From NCBI GenBank assembly GCA_950295325.1, contig OX485805.1, forward strand, positions 54,770,758 to 54,834,757: a stretch of 64,000 nucleotides of DNA, given 5' to 3'. A program made the translations under genes and the position numbers. Positions 21,506-32,757 of this stretch are shown piece by piece; position 1 is the first letter of the stretch, and each line of letters starts with the position of its first letter. The notes beneath the pieces were generated by a model. That model made no database searches. It saw only the letters and a list, made by a program, of their open reading frames with translations, and was not told where the DNA came from. This DNA is from Polytrichum commune (Eukaryota; Streptophyta; Polytrichopsida; Polytrichales; Polytrichaceae).

Positions 21506-22479
21506 TGTCGCGCACCTCTCCATGAGGAGTGGCCGAAACACCATGGGCACAAGGGGGACCCCGGAGTGACACCCGGGACTTGTGGCGCCGTTGGTGAGAG
21601 GGCCCAAGTGATCCTAGTGTGGGTGAGGGCCCCGGGCGTTGGGAACGCCTCCCACCCACGGAGACTAGGATGCACAAGGGTAAGGCCATAAGCTATGCGT
21701 AGCTCATGGCGTGGTGATTCTAGAATGCTCAAGAACACCTCAATTGGAGGTGTGAGCTAGGAGTTATGGCCATTTGAGTGGGGCGTTGTCCCGGGATAGC
21801 GCCCTGGTACAGCAGTGCCTGGGAGTGATTCCCGGGACTGCCAAGGTTCAAACAGGCAAAACTTCCTCACCACTTGCCTGAATGGCGCAAGTGAGGAGTG
21901 CATCGGCATCTACGTGAAGCGTAGATGAAGATGGAGCGGTCAAATGTTAGCATCAGACATCATACAAGGAAGTTATGATGGTCTGAAGCTGTGGGGGCTT
22001 CTAGGCCCAGCAGCTAAGGGAAAATGTCCACTTGGCCCCAACTCTTGGTAGAGAGACAAGAGGTTGGTTGACGGTGGGGTGGGGGCCCCGCGTGAAGTCC
22101 TAGAGGCTTATATGGGTGAGGTGGTGTGGCCTCACCCACCCGAGGCCGAACGGCACGGCCTCCATGGGCATTGGCCCAATGTGAGGCCATAGTTGCCTAG
22201 TATGGTTCGGGTTGTTGTAGTGTTGCTCCGGCAACGCGATGATCAACATAGGATTGGACTTCCATGGATGGAAGTCCACATTGGGGAAATGGGTTACCGA
22301 TTAAGGGGTGAGTCCCGAAAGCAAAGTAGGAGGGTTGGTTCCCTCCTATGAACTATTGGTCCGGGGTTAGAGGAGCTAACCATTAGCATGGCGGTATGCG
22401 AAGGGTTAGCCACTCGTAACCTTTGCTAGAATTGAAAATTGGCAAGATGGTCAAGGGGGGGCTAGCAAGGGTTGCGACA
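21506..22479 (+). repeat. E2 3' LTR
   Basis: 974 bp. It carries private variants in its first half (GAGTGGCCGAAAC, CAATTGGAGG, a mutated centre palindrome GGGCGTTGTCCC) but matches the E2 5' LTR in the second half. Confidence 0.92.
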
Positions 22480-22483
22480 CCAG

Positions 22484-24369
22484 TGCTTCGACGTCCAGAT
22501 GTCTCCAAATCTTTCCAGTTGCATACAGATTGGAGTTCATTGGGTTTGGGAGCAGTTCTTACTCAGAAAGATGACGTTGGCCGGGAGTATGTTGTTGCTT
22601 ACGCGTCGCGAAGCAACAACACGGCGGAGGCCAATTATTCGTCCTATGAGGGAGAAGCATTGGCGGCGGTTTGGGCTATTGCCCATTTCCGGCCATATCT
22701 TTATGGTCAACACTTTACTTTGGTGACTGACCATCAGCCGTTACGGTGGCTCATGGAGTCGGATAAGCTTACTGGCAAGCTTGCCAGGTGGGCTTTGTTG
22801 CTCCAGGAGTATGACTTTGAGGTGGTACACCGTGCTGGGATTACCAACATGGATGCAGATGGACTCTCACGCAATCCAAGTCCTTCGGATGAGGACTTGA
22901 CCGAGGCCAGGTGGCATGGAGATTGTGATCGAGAGGCGGTTCCAGGTTGGCACGCGGCTGCCTACCTCACTTTATTTTCTGGTTCATCTGTTGAGATTCC
23001 GATACAGGGCTCGGATGATGAGACTGATCGGCCTCAAGCTATTGCGGATATATGGGAGGATCTTCCCGTATTGCATAAGCTTCAACATGGTACCTTTCCT
23101 TTGTCTATTTCGGCAATGGAAAAAGATGGGATTGGACATCGAATAACAAGGTTCCGTTGGGAGAACGGTTTGTTATTTCGATTGTGGCCGGATGGGACAA
23201 GGCGTATTGTTCCTAGGCCGGATCAGAGGGCCTCCTTGGTGCGACAAGTGCACGAGGAACTTGGCCATTTTGGCATATGCAGGACACATTTGATGTTGCG
23301 TGGCCAATATTGGTGGACTGGCATGTATCAGCAGGTGGCTGCATATGTCGGGAGGTGTGAAGTTTGTGACCGGGTCAGGTCTAGCTTTAACACCTTATCA
23401 CCTCAGTTACAGCCCTTACCTATCATGGGATTAGGCTACCGTTGGTCGCTGGACTTTGCAGGGCCGTTGGTGGTTACACCACGTGGATCAAAGTACGTTT
23501 TGGTGATGGTGGAGCATTTTAGCAAGTGGATTGAGCTTGTTGCTCTACCCCAGAATTCTGCAGAGTTGGCCGCGGCCGCCTTTTTGGATCGTGTGTTAGC
23601 ACGTTTTGGAGCACCGGCTGAGGTGTTGACGGACCAAGGGAGGGAGTTCCTTGGTGCTTTTGAGGAGTTGTGCACTAAGGCTCTCATAGATCATCGCACC
23701 ACCTCTCGGGATCATCCGGAGGCAGATGGCTTGGCTGAACGGGTTGTTCAGACAACCAAGCGTGGCTTGAGGAAGTATGGATTACTTCGGGGAAGCCACC
23801 GGGATTGGGACCTTACGTTGCCGTGGATTGCTATGGGCTATCGATTTAGTAGGCAGGCCTCTTTGGCATCCTACAGCCCGTATCAATTATTGTATGGACG
23901 TGAGCCTATACTCCCGAGTTCTATTCGGGAAAAACTAGCTCCTGTTGTGGACTTAGATGACCCAAATATTTGGGCAGAGTGTTTGCAAGAGCGGGCTCAA
24001 TTCTTCCAGAGAGCCATGCCTATGGCCATGGAGAATTTGTCCATTGCTCAGCACCGTGACACATTGCGTTATGCACGCATTCGCAGTGGTGCTTACCGAC
24101 CTCAGTTGCGGAGATTTCGGCAAGGGGATTATGTTTATCTTCAACGTGAGGCGCCTACGACATTGGATGTCAGGGCGGGGCGCACTATCCTTCGGGTGAA
24201 GGAGGTGTTGCCGAGTGGTTTGTTGTTGTTGGAAGGCAAGGATGGCAGGGAATGTCGCGAGCATTCCAAAAACTGTGCCCCATGTCATCTACCCATTGAG
24301 GGTACAGTTTATCCTGAACTGGCCGTCGTGCCAGAGGGTCTTCCATGTTTTGTGTGTGGAGAGAAGAAA
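22484..24369 (+). CDS. RNase H and integrase (host element ORF2, piece 2)
   Basis: This continues the RT frame. RNase H comes first: VLRRPDVSKSFQLHTDWSS with the first Asp, YEGEALAAVWAI with the Glu and VTDHQPLRWL with a further Asp. It degrades the RNA strand of the hybrid. The integrase zinc domain follows (HEELGHFGI and CEVCDRV, about 23248-23370). The core is WSLDFAGPLVV, VLTDQGREF and HPEADGLAERVVQ, giving the D,D,E triad. The C-terminal part includes FRQGDYVYLQRE, then runs directly into the first half of a PHD finger (CFVCGEKK). The frame is cut at 24369 by an inverted solo LTR (duplication AGAAA) and resumes at 25348. No stop or missing catalytic residue is seen. Confidence 0.9.
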
Positions 24370-25342
24370 TGTCGCAACCCTTGCTAGGTCCCTTAACAAT
24401 CTTGCCAATTTTTAATTCTAGCAAAGGTTACGAGTCGCTAACCCTTCGCATTCCGCCATGCTAATGGATAGCTCCTCTTACCCCGGACCAATAGTTCATA
24501 GGAGGGAACCAACCCTCCTACTTTGCTTTCGGGACTCACCCCTTAATCGGTAACCCATTTCCCCAATGTGGACTTCCATCCATGGAAGTCCAAGCCCATG
24601 TTGATCATCGCGTTGCCGGAGCAACACTACAACAACCCGAACCATACTAGGCAACTATAGCCTCACAATGGGCCATTGCCCATGGAGGCCTTGCCGTTCG
24701 GCCTCGGGTGGGTGAGGCCACACCACCTCACCCATATAAGCCTCTAGGACTTCATGCGGGGCCCCTACCCCACCGTCAACCAACCTCTTGTCTCTCTACC
24801 AAGAGTTGGGGCCAAGTGGACATTTTCCTTTAGCTGCTGGGCCTAGAACCCCCCAGCAGCTTCAGACCATCATAACTTCCTTGTATGATGTCTGATCATA
24901 ACAACCAACCACTCCATCCTCATCTACGCTTCACGTAGATGCCGATGGACTCCTCACTTGCCCCATTCGGGCAAGTGGTGAGGAAGTTATGCCTGTTTGA
25001 ACCTTGGCAGTCCCGGGAATCACTCCCAGGCACTGCTGTACCAGGGCGCTGTCCCGGGACAGCGCCCCACTCAAATGGCCATAACTCCTAGCTCACACCT
25101 CCGATTGAGGTGTTCTTGAGCATTCTAGAATCACCACGCCATGAGCTACGCATAGCTCATGGCCTTACCCTCGTGCCTCCTAGTCTCCGTGGGTGGGAGG
25201 CGTTCTCAACGCCCGGGGCCCTCACCCACACTAGGATCACTTGGGCCCTCTCACCAACGGCGCCACAAGTCCCGGGTGTCACTCCGGGGTCCCCCTTGTG
25301 CCCATGGTGTTTCGGGCACTCCTCATGGAGAGGTGGGCGACA
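24370..25342 (-). mobile_element. Solo LTR, inverted (family L)
   Basis: This 973 bp solo LTR is in minus orientation. On the plus strand it starts TGTCGCAACCC and ends GGGCGACA. The target duplication is AGAAA (24365-24369, 25343-25347). It splits the PHD finger of the host integrase ORF between its first and second cysteine pairs. Confidence 0.95.
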
Positions 25343-25347
25343 AGAAA

Positions 25348-25503
25348 GGAGCGGCTACTATGCTCTTGTGTGATCAGTGTCAACGTGGTTGGCACATGGC
25401 ATGCTTGAGGCCACCCTTGACTTCTCTACCATCTGGACAGTGGAGTTGTCCTCGCTGTCGAGGATCTTCGGTACGCGGTGCTCCCACCAATCGTACTGAA
25501 TGA
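25348..25503 (+). CDS. PHD finger and C-terminus (host element ORF2, piece 3)
   Basis: With CFVCGEKK from the other side of the solo LTR, this makes a complete C4HC3 PHD finger: C-x2-C, 11 residues, CDQC, QRGW, H-x2-C, 14 residues, then C-x2-C (WSCPRC). PHD fingers usually read histone H3 tail methylation. At the end of an integrase it occupies the place of the chromodomain in chromoviruses, so a role in choosing integration sites is a reasonable inference. The ORF ends at TGA 25501-25503 after an Arg/Ser-rich tail. Confidence 0.85.
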   Translation, partial: GAATMLLCDQCQRGWHMACLRPPLTSLPSGQWSCPRCRGSSVRGAPTNRTE

Positions 25504-25784
25504 TCATGTGTGGTTTTCATCATCTTGTGCCTGCTCAAATGGAAGATGAGGAGTTATGGCTTCGAGACGCAATCGACATGAGGCGGTGAAATTAATCCTG
25601 TGGAATCTGATGGCCAACCATCAGAGGCGATTAAGGATGGGGCTCACATTGCACCCAGCCTACAGTTCTTTGGGATGACGTTCGCCACGCTAGTTGGTTG
25701 CGGAGCAATCCGTCATTATTCCACCCTTGGATTGGCGTTGGTCCTAGCTGCTTGGCGGGATTCCATAGTCAGCTAAGGGGGGCA
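25504..25784 (+). promoter_or_regulatory. Host element 3' untranslated region with polypurine tract
   Basis: This is non-coding sequence after the PHD stop. It ends in TAAGGGGGGCA (about 25774-25784), the best polypurine tract candidate of the host element, directly before TGTCGAG at 25785. By this criterion the 3' LTR would begin at 25785. Confidence 0.5.
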
Positions 25785-25891
25785 TGTCGAGATGTGTTGT
25801 TCATGTGTGACATTGCTATGTTTTTAGTGTTGTTTGTTAGTGGTAGTTGGTACTCGAGCTGCAGTGACACACGATCGGTATTTACACGACA
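25785..25891 (+). repeat. 107 bp direct repeat A, first copy
   Basis: It starts TGTCGAG, ends CACGACA and is identical to 26229-26335. TGTCG/CGACA ends look like LTR termini. It is followed by GC and then by the LTR-like repeat, making the junction palindrome GACAGCTGTC. Confidence 0.7.
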
Positions 25892-25893
25892 GC

Positions 25894-26228
25894 TGTCACG
25901 GTATGCGGCGTCGGCGGCCGCACCTTATCCGTTGGGCTTCATCCATTTAGAGTTGGATGGATGAACCTTAGTTTTGGAAAGTGAGGCTCCTAAGTGAGGA
26001 GCCTCCTCCTTGGCTTGGCATTCTTGCCAAGTCAAGTCTTGTGAGTTAGTGTGTGGAGAGAGCTTGTGTGAGGTGTTGATTGCATGATTTTGCAATAAAT
26101 CTTGAGTTCTTCTTCCTCTACTTACACTCTTGGATTCTCCCTTGGTGGAGTGAGAGATAGCTTGACTAATTATGTGCATTTGAAGAGAGATTTAGAGCTC
26201 TTATGAGTGTTCTACTCTCTTCCTTCTC
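25894..26228 (+). repeat. LTR-like direct repeat, right copy (335 bp)
   Basis: This is the counterpart of 127-461, bracketed by the two 107 bp copies. It ends abruptly where the left copy continues, so it is truncated or recombined. Confidence 0.65.
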
Positions 26229-26335
26229 TGTCGAGATGTGTTGTTCATGTGTGACATTGCTATGTTTTTAGTGTTGTTTGTTAGTGGTAGTTGGTACTCG
26301 AGCTGCAGTGACACACGATCGGTATTTACACGACA
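26229..26335 (+). repeat. 107 bp direct repeat A, second copy
   Basis: Identical to 25785-25891 over all 107 bp, which implies a recent duplication, conversion or template switch. No short target duplication flanks the A-B-A block. Confidence 0.7.
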
Positions 26336-26383
26336 AAGGGTAGTTAGTAGCTGGATTCACTATAAAGTCACTAGGACTGGGGT

Positions 26384-26655
26384 GAGGGTAGCTGCAGGCA
26401 GCAAAGGTTCTGAATCAGGGAGATTAGCGTTGGACAGCAAAGGAGCTGGACGAGGGTAGCTGCAGGCAGCAAAGGATCTGAATCAGGGAGATTAGCGTTG
26501 GGCAGCAAAGGAGCTGGACGAGGGTAGCTGCAGGCAGCAAAGGTTCTGAATCAGGGAAATTAGCGTTGGGCAGCAAAGGAGCTGGACGAGGGTAGCTGCA
26601 GGCAGCAAAGGTTCTGAATCTAGGAAATTAACTGCTGGGCAGCAAAGGGGCTGAC
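26384..26655. repeat. 68 bp tandem repeat, four copies
   Basis: Units start GAGGGTAGCTGCAGGCAGC at 26384, 26452, 26520 and 26588, an exact 68 bp period with few substitutions. A CACTATAAAG word lies just upstream (about 26359). The array could be U3 enhancer-like repeats of the host LTR or local satellite. Confidence 0.8.
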
Positions 26656-27307
26656 TGGGGTGAGATTAAGCTACTGGGACCCGGGGTAACCAAAGGACCG
26701 CCGGTAACGAGGCGGGATCGTACCAATGTTTAATTAAATAGTTGGTAGGTTAGCAAGTAATATTAAGGTGGTGTAGAGAAAGTTACTAAACCATCCAATA
26801 GGGTGTTAGACCCATCGTAGACTAAAGTAGTTCTTAGACAAGTGTTAAGCTTAATAGGATTGACAAGGTGTGTGGAAGCCTCATGTGATTGAATGTAACA
26901 TTGACTATAGAGTAAAATGTTTTTTAACACTTGCACCTATCGTTCAAAATTACTCACTTGCATTATTAATGGAGAATGGGGAAGACTCTTGCAATGACAA
27001 GAAGAAGGAAGTGAAGGTTAAACGAGCAAGGGGAATGTCCTTAAGGGCATGTGTGGCTAAAGCCGCGGGGTGGACTCTTGAGAAGGCCAACTCTAGCACA
27101 AGCCAAGAGGCTAACATTAATAAAGTACAATGAGTGAGACAAGACGTGTTCAATTGAACATGAAAATTACCTTGCACATGGTTCAACGTTGTAATAGATA
27201 AATGTGATTCTCAAAGTCATCACCCGGACTAGGACGCTTAAGGGTGGTGGATTTGGCCTCACAATATGAAAGGAATGGAAATTCAGAACTAATTAATGAA
27301 TGGTTAC
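26656..27307. other. No gene seen
   Basis: Short ORFs occur on both strands, none with a recognisable motif. The 3' end of the minus-strand methyltransferase-like gene could extend into this interval, but I cannot place its exons. Confidence 0.3.
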
Positions 27308-30300
27308 ATGTTCCTGCCTTCCAGTCGAGGACTATGTCGCCGGGCTTGGTCAGCTGCTCAATGAGGGCCTGCATGAACAAAGGGGCTTTCTCCCTTGGTC
27401 CTCTCCATGGAACGTTCTCATTCATGAGCTGAGTCTCCGCAGTGGTGAAGTTGAACAGGGCATCACTCTTGGTTATATTAACGTCATCATGTATCACCTC
27501 GGATTTCTTCGTCTGGAATGAGAAAGTAGATGTCACGTCGCCACCACGAATAAAGACGTGAATCCAGAACCGAATAGACTACAGTCAACCAAAACATGTG
27601 AGAGTAAATAAAATAAAAAGTTATCAATAAACATAAACAAGGAATGATTACGGTGTAAATACCTTGGAGTCGGGGTCCGTAGGAGAAGCCAACTCGAGGT
27701 CATTCATGCCCCACCAGTCCTTGTGCATCACAAAGTCGTAAGTCTCAGCCTGATCGAAAATGTCCGCAGTAAGCTTTCGATCATTGTTGTGGATGAGGAG
27801 GAGAGCACCATCGTTTTGCAAGTAATGACTTGCAAATTCGAAGATGGACACCACATATTCGGGATCCCGGGAGCTCCAAGGTGGAACAACTGATGGAGGA
27901 TTGGACACGGAAGGGACGGGTAGATTCTCAGGGATGTCGGCAATGATCAAGTCGATCCCAAAGTGCTTCTCATTTTCGCACCGTTCTGGAACTTGGATTT
28001 GGCGGCCTTCTCCCATTTTGAAGAAACCATGAAGGAAAGTTAGACTTTATAATATGTAAAAAAAACCTGATGCATCCAAAACGAGTCGAAGCAACGGATT
28101 GTACCTTGCGAATGAAGTCTAGAATTTGAACCCATCTTGGATCGCCACCGTTGTCAGACAACTTCGTATGTGAAGTCATCAACGTCTCCACAGATATGCT
28201 GGAGACAAAAATATGGGCGGAATGTGGAATTCCACTGGAAGAGGTGCTCGTGGGAAATAGTTTTGCCTTCCTCTGGTCAATGAGACCTCTCGTCATCTCC
28301 AGTGCACTGACCAAGGAAGGTACGGTCGTAGAAGAGGGAGCAGTCCAAAGAACGACTTTAGATTGAGAAGCAAGGAGTGCCTGCGACCCGGGAGCGGATG
28401 ACTCCGTCTGCCCTAGCTCTGATGCTTGTGATTTCGAACCCAAGGAGACAATGTCCGTCCCTCGACGCAAACGACGCCCTCTCTTGGGCTTCGGTGGTGG
28501 TGCAGAGGATTGATCCTGGTGCCCTTCGTCATCTTCAGTAACTTGCGTGATATCTTCTTCCACATCCACTCCGCCATCATGTAAGGTCTTCACCTCCGCC
28601 TCTGAATCAAAGACAAAACCACGAGCACAGTCGAGATACTAACATCCTGCATGCAAGTGTGGTTGTTTGTACCTTTTTAACTGCTGGGCAGTATAGATAC
28701 ACTGGTCTGAACCTTTCTGAATCCATGCAGCAAAGTACTTCGGGAGTGCTTCAACATCGATGGTACCTTTGGGAACTAGCTCCTTCTTGAAGTACCTAAA
28801 AAATGACAAATACAATATGTTATAGGACTCATTAACGATATAAAGAGAAATGAACATGATTGATATAGCAAGGGAGGTTGAGTTTATATTCATACCGGTA
28901 TGTAACCCGCCTGACAACCTCTGTCGTTCCCGGAAATTTGGTGAAATGAGATTTCTTATCGAAAACCTTCTCAGTCCGGGAACCTAGGAATGCAGGGAAT
29001 GTCTTATCCCATAATAGAATACGCCAACAGTCCACATATGCGCCCGGTCGCAGAACATCTGGAAATGCCTTCCAGTTGATAACGAGCTTCTCCGCCTTGC
29101 ATATGTCCTCGAACTCGTGGATGACGGTTTCCTCCAATTAGCAGAGAAAATTAAATTGATTAGAGACGAGTATGGATCGAGCCGAATGGAGAATAATTAA
29201 ATTAATCACAAGAGAGTTTTGGGGTACTATACCCCTGCCCAAAATACGGCCTTGTTCAACCAAAGGTCAAGGTCGGCTTCCTTGAATTCTGGTGGTAGAA
29301 ATCTATAAGAAAACCTTGAACTCGGAGAAGAGTTCCACCACCTCAACCAACGAGCTTTGTATTTGGCATCCACAGTCGCTGGAACTATCTTCTGAAGCTT
29401 GTCCAATGTCATCTCTGGTTTAGAGAATTCACTGAAATGCCGATTGATCTGCGAGAAGAACAATATAGTAAAAGATAGGTAAATAGTACGATGATGGAAA
29501 GAGAATGATGTATCTACAGTATAAGAAGTTAGAGTCTCACCTCTCCGAAGAAATCATCACCGTTTTTTAGATTCGCTATAGCCAAGTACTTGGTGAAGTC
29601 TTTCTTCGAAATGGCCTGGACCATATTATCTGATGCCTCTGTCATCGCATCCCAAACACCGGTTGCAGTTTGGTCCTCCTTTGGGGTTCTCTCAATGTAG
29701 GCCCTAGCGGCTTCATCCGAAGCCACTGCAATCTCCCGCTGTAGAAGAAGAACAATATTTAGAAAGAGAACACAACTTCAAACCTTTGAGAAAAGAAGGT
29801 AATGTATTCAATTCTTGGAAGTAATTCTTACCCGGTATAGGAACGCAATGAACACTTTTGTTGTCAAGGTAAACCATCGATCTTTAGCCAGTTTGTTCTT
29901 CTTGCAGACATCGAACTTTTCTAGACTGAGGAGATCCTTGAATTCTTCCAACTTCATCACACCGAAAAAACGGATGCGGTAAAGCTTCGCTGGAAGATTA
30001 TTCTTTACGTGGTCATTTTCAGTAGACCTGAACATGGAATTCAAAAATTAGAGAATGAAAAAGAACAATATATGTATTAATACGGTTGGAGAAATAGAAT
30101 TAGGAAGGTACTCACCAGTTGATATCGTGCATGACATTAAGAAGTAGGCCTACTTGGCCGCGTGGGTCTAAAATAATGCAATGCACGGAGATGTGCCATT
30201 CGGGATCCTCGGCATGATGATTGTTAATATGTCTTAATCATGCGGCCATGCAATGGTTACCTTCCTAGACGAAGAACATCTTGCCAGAGAATTGCTTCAA

Positions 30301-30756
30301 ATCAGGGTCTGCTTGAAGCTCGTCTTCAAAAGACTGATTCGCCTTTTCCCAACATGGGCTCCAATCGGCCTTGACCTCCTCCGTAACATCCGATGACAAC
30401 TCTTCGTTGTTGTACATAGAAATGTACATGACTCGGTCTCCATCTCGATATCCGTTCACAAACTCCCGCTCTAGATGTTGTATCCCTATTTCACCGACTG
30501 GTCTCACTTTAACCATTGATATCATCCTACACAAGGGGACAAGCAACCGGGACTTCTTCAAGGGTTGAAATCGAACGTTGTTGATAACGTTGATGGAGTC
30601 CACCTTGTGTTGTGTTCGATGTTGCAATTCGCTATCTACAGCATTCGTCAAGGTTGAAGGGCGAGATGATGTTTGCAACACGTCTTGTGTTTGAATTTCT
30701 TGCGAAATGTCATGCAAATTAATACTTGAACACAACACTGTAGAAAGTGAAAACAA
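27308..30756 (-). pseudogene. Spliced ParB-like / permuted N6- or N4-type methyltransferase gene, damaged
   Basis: Approximate exons on the minus strand are 30756-30116, 30027-29832, 29738-29541, 29448-29233, 29131-28896, 28795-28673, 28591-28105, 28009-27663 and 27512-27308, mostly with GT..AG borders. The first exon looks ParB-like: VKVRPVGEIGIQHLEREF, then FFV-stop-EGNH, where ParB folds have a G-N/H-H-R box. The late exons resemble a beta-class DNA methyltransferase: FGIDLIIADIPENLPV (motif IV position, DPPY replaced by DIPE), then KAPLFMQALIEQLTKPGDIV leading into LDWKAGT (motif I). Two in-frame stops sit at Trp-like positions (TAG 30265-30267, TGA 30238-30240). Two late splice joints do not keep frame as I drew them. 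Homology is inferred from motifs only. The fold call is moderate and activity is doubtful. Confidence 0.5.
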
Positions 30757-32640
30757 AATAATTAAATCACATAAAAATCATCTCAAAACCTTGTCATTAA
30801 TAAAATACTATGAGAACAACTCAAACATCGTAGTCGGCCCTAAGTATCACTTGCGAGCCGATCTACGTGGAGCACGTGTGTAGTAATCCCTAGACTCTCT
30901 ACTAGTCCAAAGAAGGCGCTCCCTCCAAATACGTCTTGTGATTGGGGCATTACGACGCAGAAGGAAGAGGAACTAGAGACGACGGTGGTGTTTCCAAACG
31001 AGGACACGTGGGCATATAACCCGGCGAGGTTGGCTCATAAACCTAAAATTTACACAAAAAGGGTCCCGTTAACGGCATCCCTTGGGATGCCCCAGCACCT
31101 GCAAGCACAAAGCCTTAATCTGCGTACCTGTTGCCATTTTGCTCAAAACAATCACCCCCGAAATTTGCACAAAAAAATGGTGTCGTTTACGGTACCCCCT
31201 GGGATGCCCCAGATCAATATACCTGTTGTCATTTTGCTCAAAACATGTACAAATCTAAAGAAATTCAAAAAAAGAAAGTACTGTATGCATGAAATTCAAC
31301 AATATTACATCAAAATACCTCTGTTTCTTCTTGAGTAGGGTGAGGATCTTCCATCTCCACGTTTTGATCCGATGACTCCTAAATTACAAACAGTAATTAA
31401 AAAACACACATGAGAATACCCCATGCCCCACTCACGTATTTGATATACAGGGCAAATTGTGCAAGCCCTTGCTCTGTTTTCTTGAGTTGAAACATTTAGC
31501 AAAGTCATCCTCTTTTTGTAGATTTCTTCTATGTAGCTAAGGTTCTTCACAGTTATCTCCGCACACCACAGCCACCTTTTCTTGGACAGAAGATGCAATG
31601 TAATCATGTAACGTACGTTTTTTTTATTTGTAAAAAAAATCCCAAATTAGTACACTTTTGACAGCTACAGAAGTACTGTCCACTAGAGATTCCCATGCCT
31701 TATATGCTTCACTTGAACGTCTCTCTTAGTTCCGAAAGATGCAATTTCCAATTTTCAAAGCATTTGTAGTAGGACGAATTAGGACAAATGGTTGTTGGAT
31801 CTGGGTTTCTCAGTCTAGAAAAATGTTTTCCACAAACCATCAATCACTTTTACAAGTGTCCAGATGGTTGCAAGTAGCTTCTTCATGACAAAATCTATAT
31901 TTACATCCAGCAGCAAAAACACTTGTTACTTTGAAAGTCCTTTCTAGGCCCAATAGAAAGTTGATTCATTAGCACCACACTCAACATCCGAATTAGTGTG
32001 ACCCAAGTGAAAGGCCTTGCCATCACTGGGTGGCTATTAGAGAGCGTGTCCCTTGACACTTGGTACAACATGACTATTCATGACAACTATTCTGATTAAT
32101 ATGGCACGGCAATTTTGACGCCACACTAAAACAAAATGTTTAGAATAGCATACCTTTTCCATGCAAAAACAATTTACAAAAAGAAAAAGAAAACAAGGAA
32201 TACACATCATGACACAAGGACCCCCGACCACATGCTAGAGTGCAACGGAGAAGTGGTCATGAAGAAGATTGCTCTGTTATAGGTGTGCACACAACCACCT
32301 TCCGTTTGGAGCATCTTATCATTGCTGTCAGTCCAATGTCTCCTGAAAGTGGCAATGAACCCAACAACCGAGAGGAGATTGTGTTTAACCTCTGCTTCTA
32401 GTGTTCCCTTCAACACCCAATCATGTGGACAAAAATGCGCGGGGCCCGTGGACAAAGAGGTGATCTGAACTCTAGAGAGACAAAACTGATCACACGATGT
32501 ACATGCGGTTTGCAAGATCTTGCAAAACGTGAATAGATCCTTGGAAATTTTGAATGAAAGAATCCACCTTAGCCCTTTGAGGGCCAATCATTTTTTGGTA
32601 ATAAATCCGAAGAAATAATGAACAAGCCCTGCATAACGTG
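30757..32640. other. No gene seen; diverged 110 bp duplicate
   Basis: Two diverged copies of a segment with GGGATGCCCCAG and TTTTGCTCAAAACA lie at about 31040-31150 and 31160-31250. Other ORFs here are short, carry no motif and are probably chance. Upstream exons of the minus-strand gene could lie here but were not recognised. Confidence 0.3.
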
Positions 32641-32757
32641 TCAACCCTAAAACACTCGTCGAAAGGATTCAAGGTGAACACTTATGAATAGATTTGATAC
32701 ACTCGCTGAGAAAACAGATGCCCGATCGACTCTCATGAAAACTGCAATGCCGAACAA

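Larger units (their letters stand above)
15425..22479 (+). mobile_element. E2: full-length, coding-defective LTR retrotransposon (family L)
   Basis: It is 7055 bp with LTRs of 974 bp each (15425-16398, 21506-22479). It is flanked by CCAG on both sides (15421-15424, 22480-22483), a 4-bp duplication or a 5-bp one with one base lost. It has the same internal layout as E1: Met-tRNA primer site, 56 bp array, triplicated RNase H segment, integrase relic and polypurine tract. Unlike E1, the two LTRs differ clearly in their first 450 bp and agree in the rest. It is inserted between RT and RNase H of the host element. Confidence 0.92.
127..26335 (+). mobile_element. Ty3/gypsy host retrotransposon with C5 DNA methyltransferase and PHD finger, split by four nested insertions
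   Basis: Coding order after ignoring the nested insertions is Gag, CCHC knuckles, protease, C5 methyltransferase, reverse transcriptase, RNase H, integrase, PHD finger. The pieces are 2201-3310, 4288-4628 and 11686-14020 (ORF1, 1262 codons) and 14320-15424, 22484-24369 and 25348-25503 (ORF2, 1049 codons). The lengths sum to exact multiples of three, and every joint restores a sensible codon. The protease-RT-RNase H-integrase order defines Ty3/gypsy. The outer borders are uncertain. A 335 bp repeat starting TGTCAC occurs at 127-461 and 25894-26228 and may be LTR, but the only convincing polypurine tract (25773-25784) sits before a different sequence at 25785. An in-element methyltransferase is unusual; such domains have been reported in charophyte and dinoflagellate retrotransposons. 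Confidence 0.75.

Noticed and set aside
25785-26335. Miniature LTR retrotransposon (107 bp LTRs, 337 bp interior)
   Set aside because: The flanks (GGGCA and AAGGG) are not duplicated and the interior is the start of the host LTR-like repeat, with no primer site.
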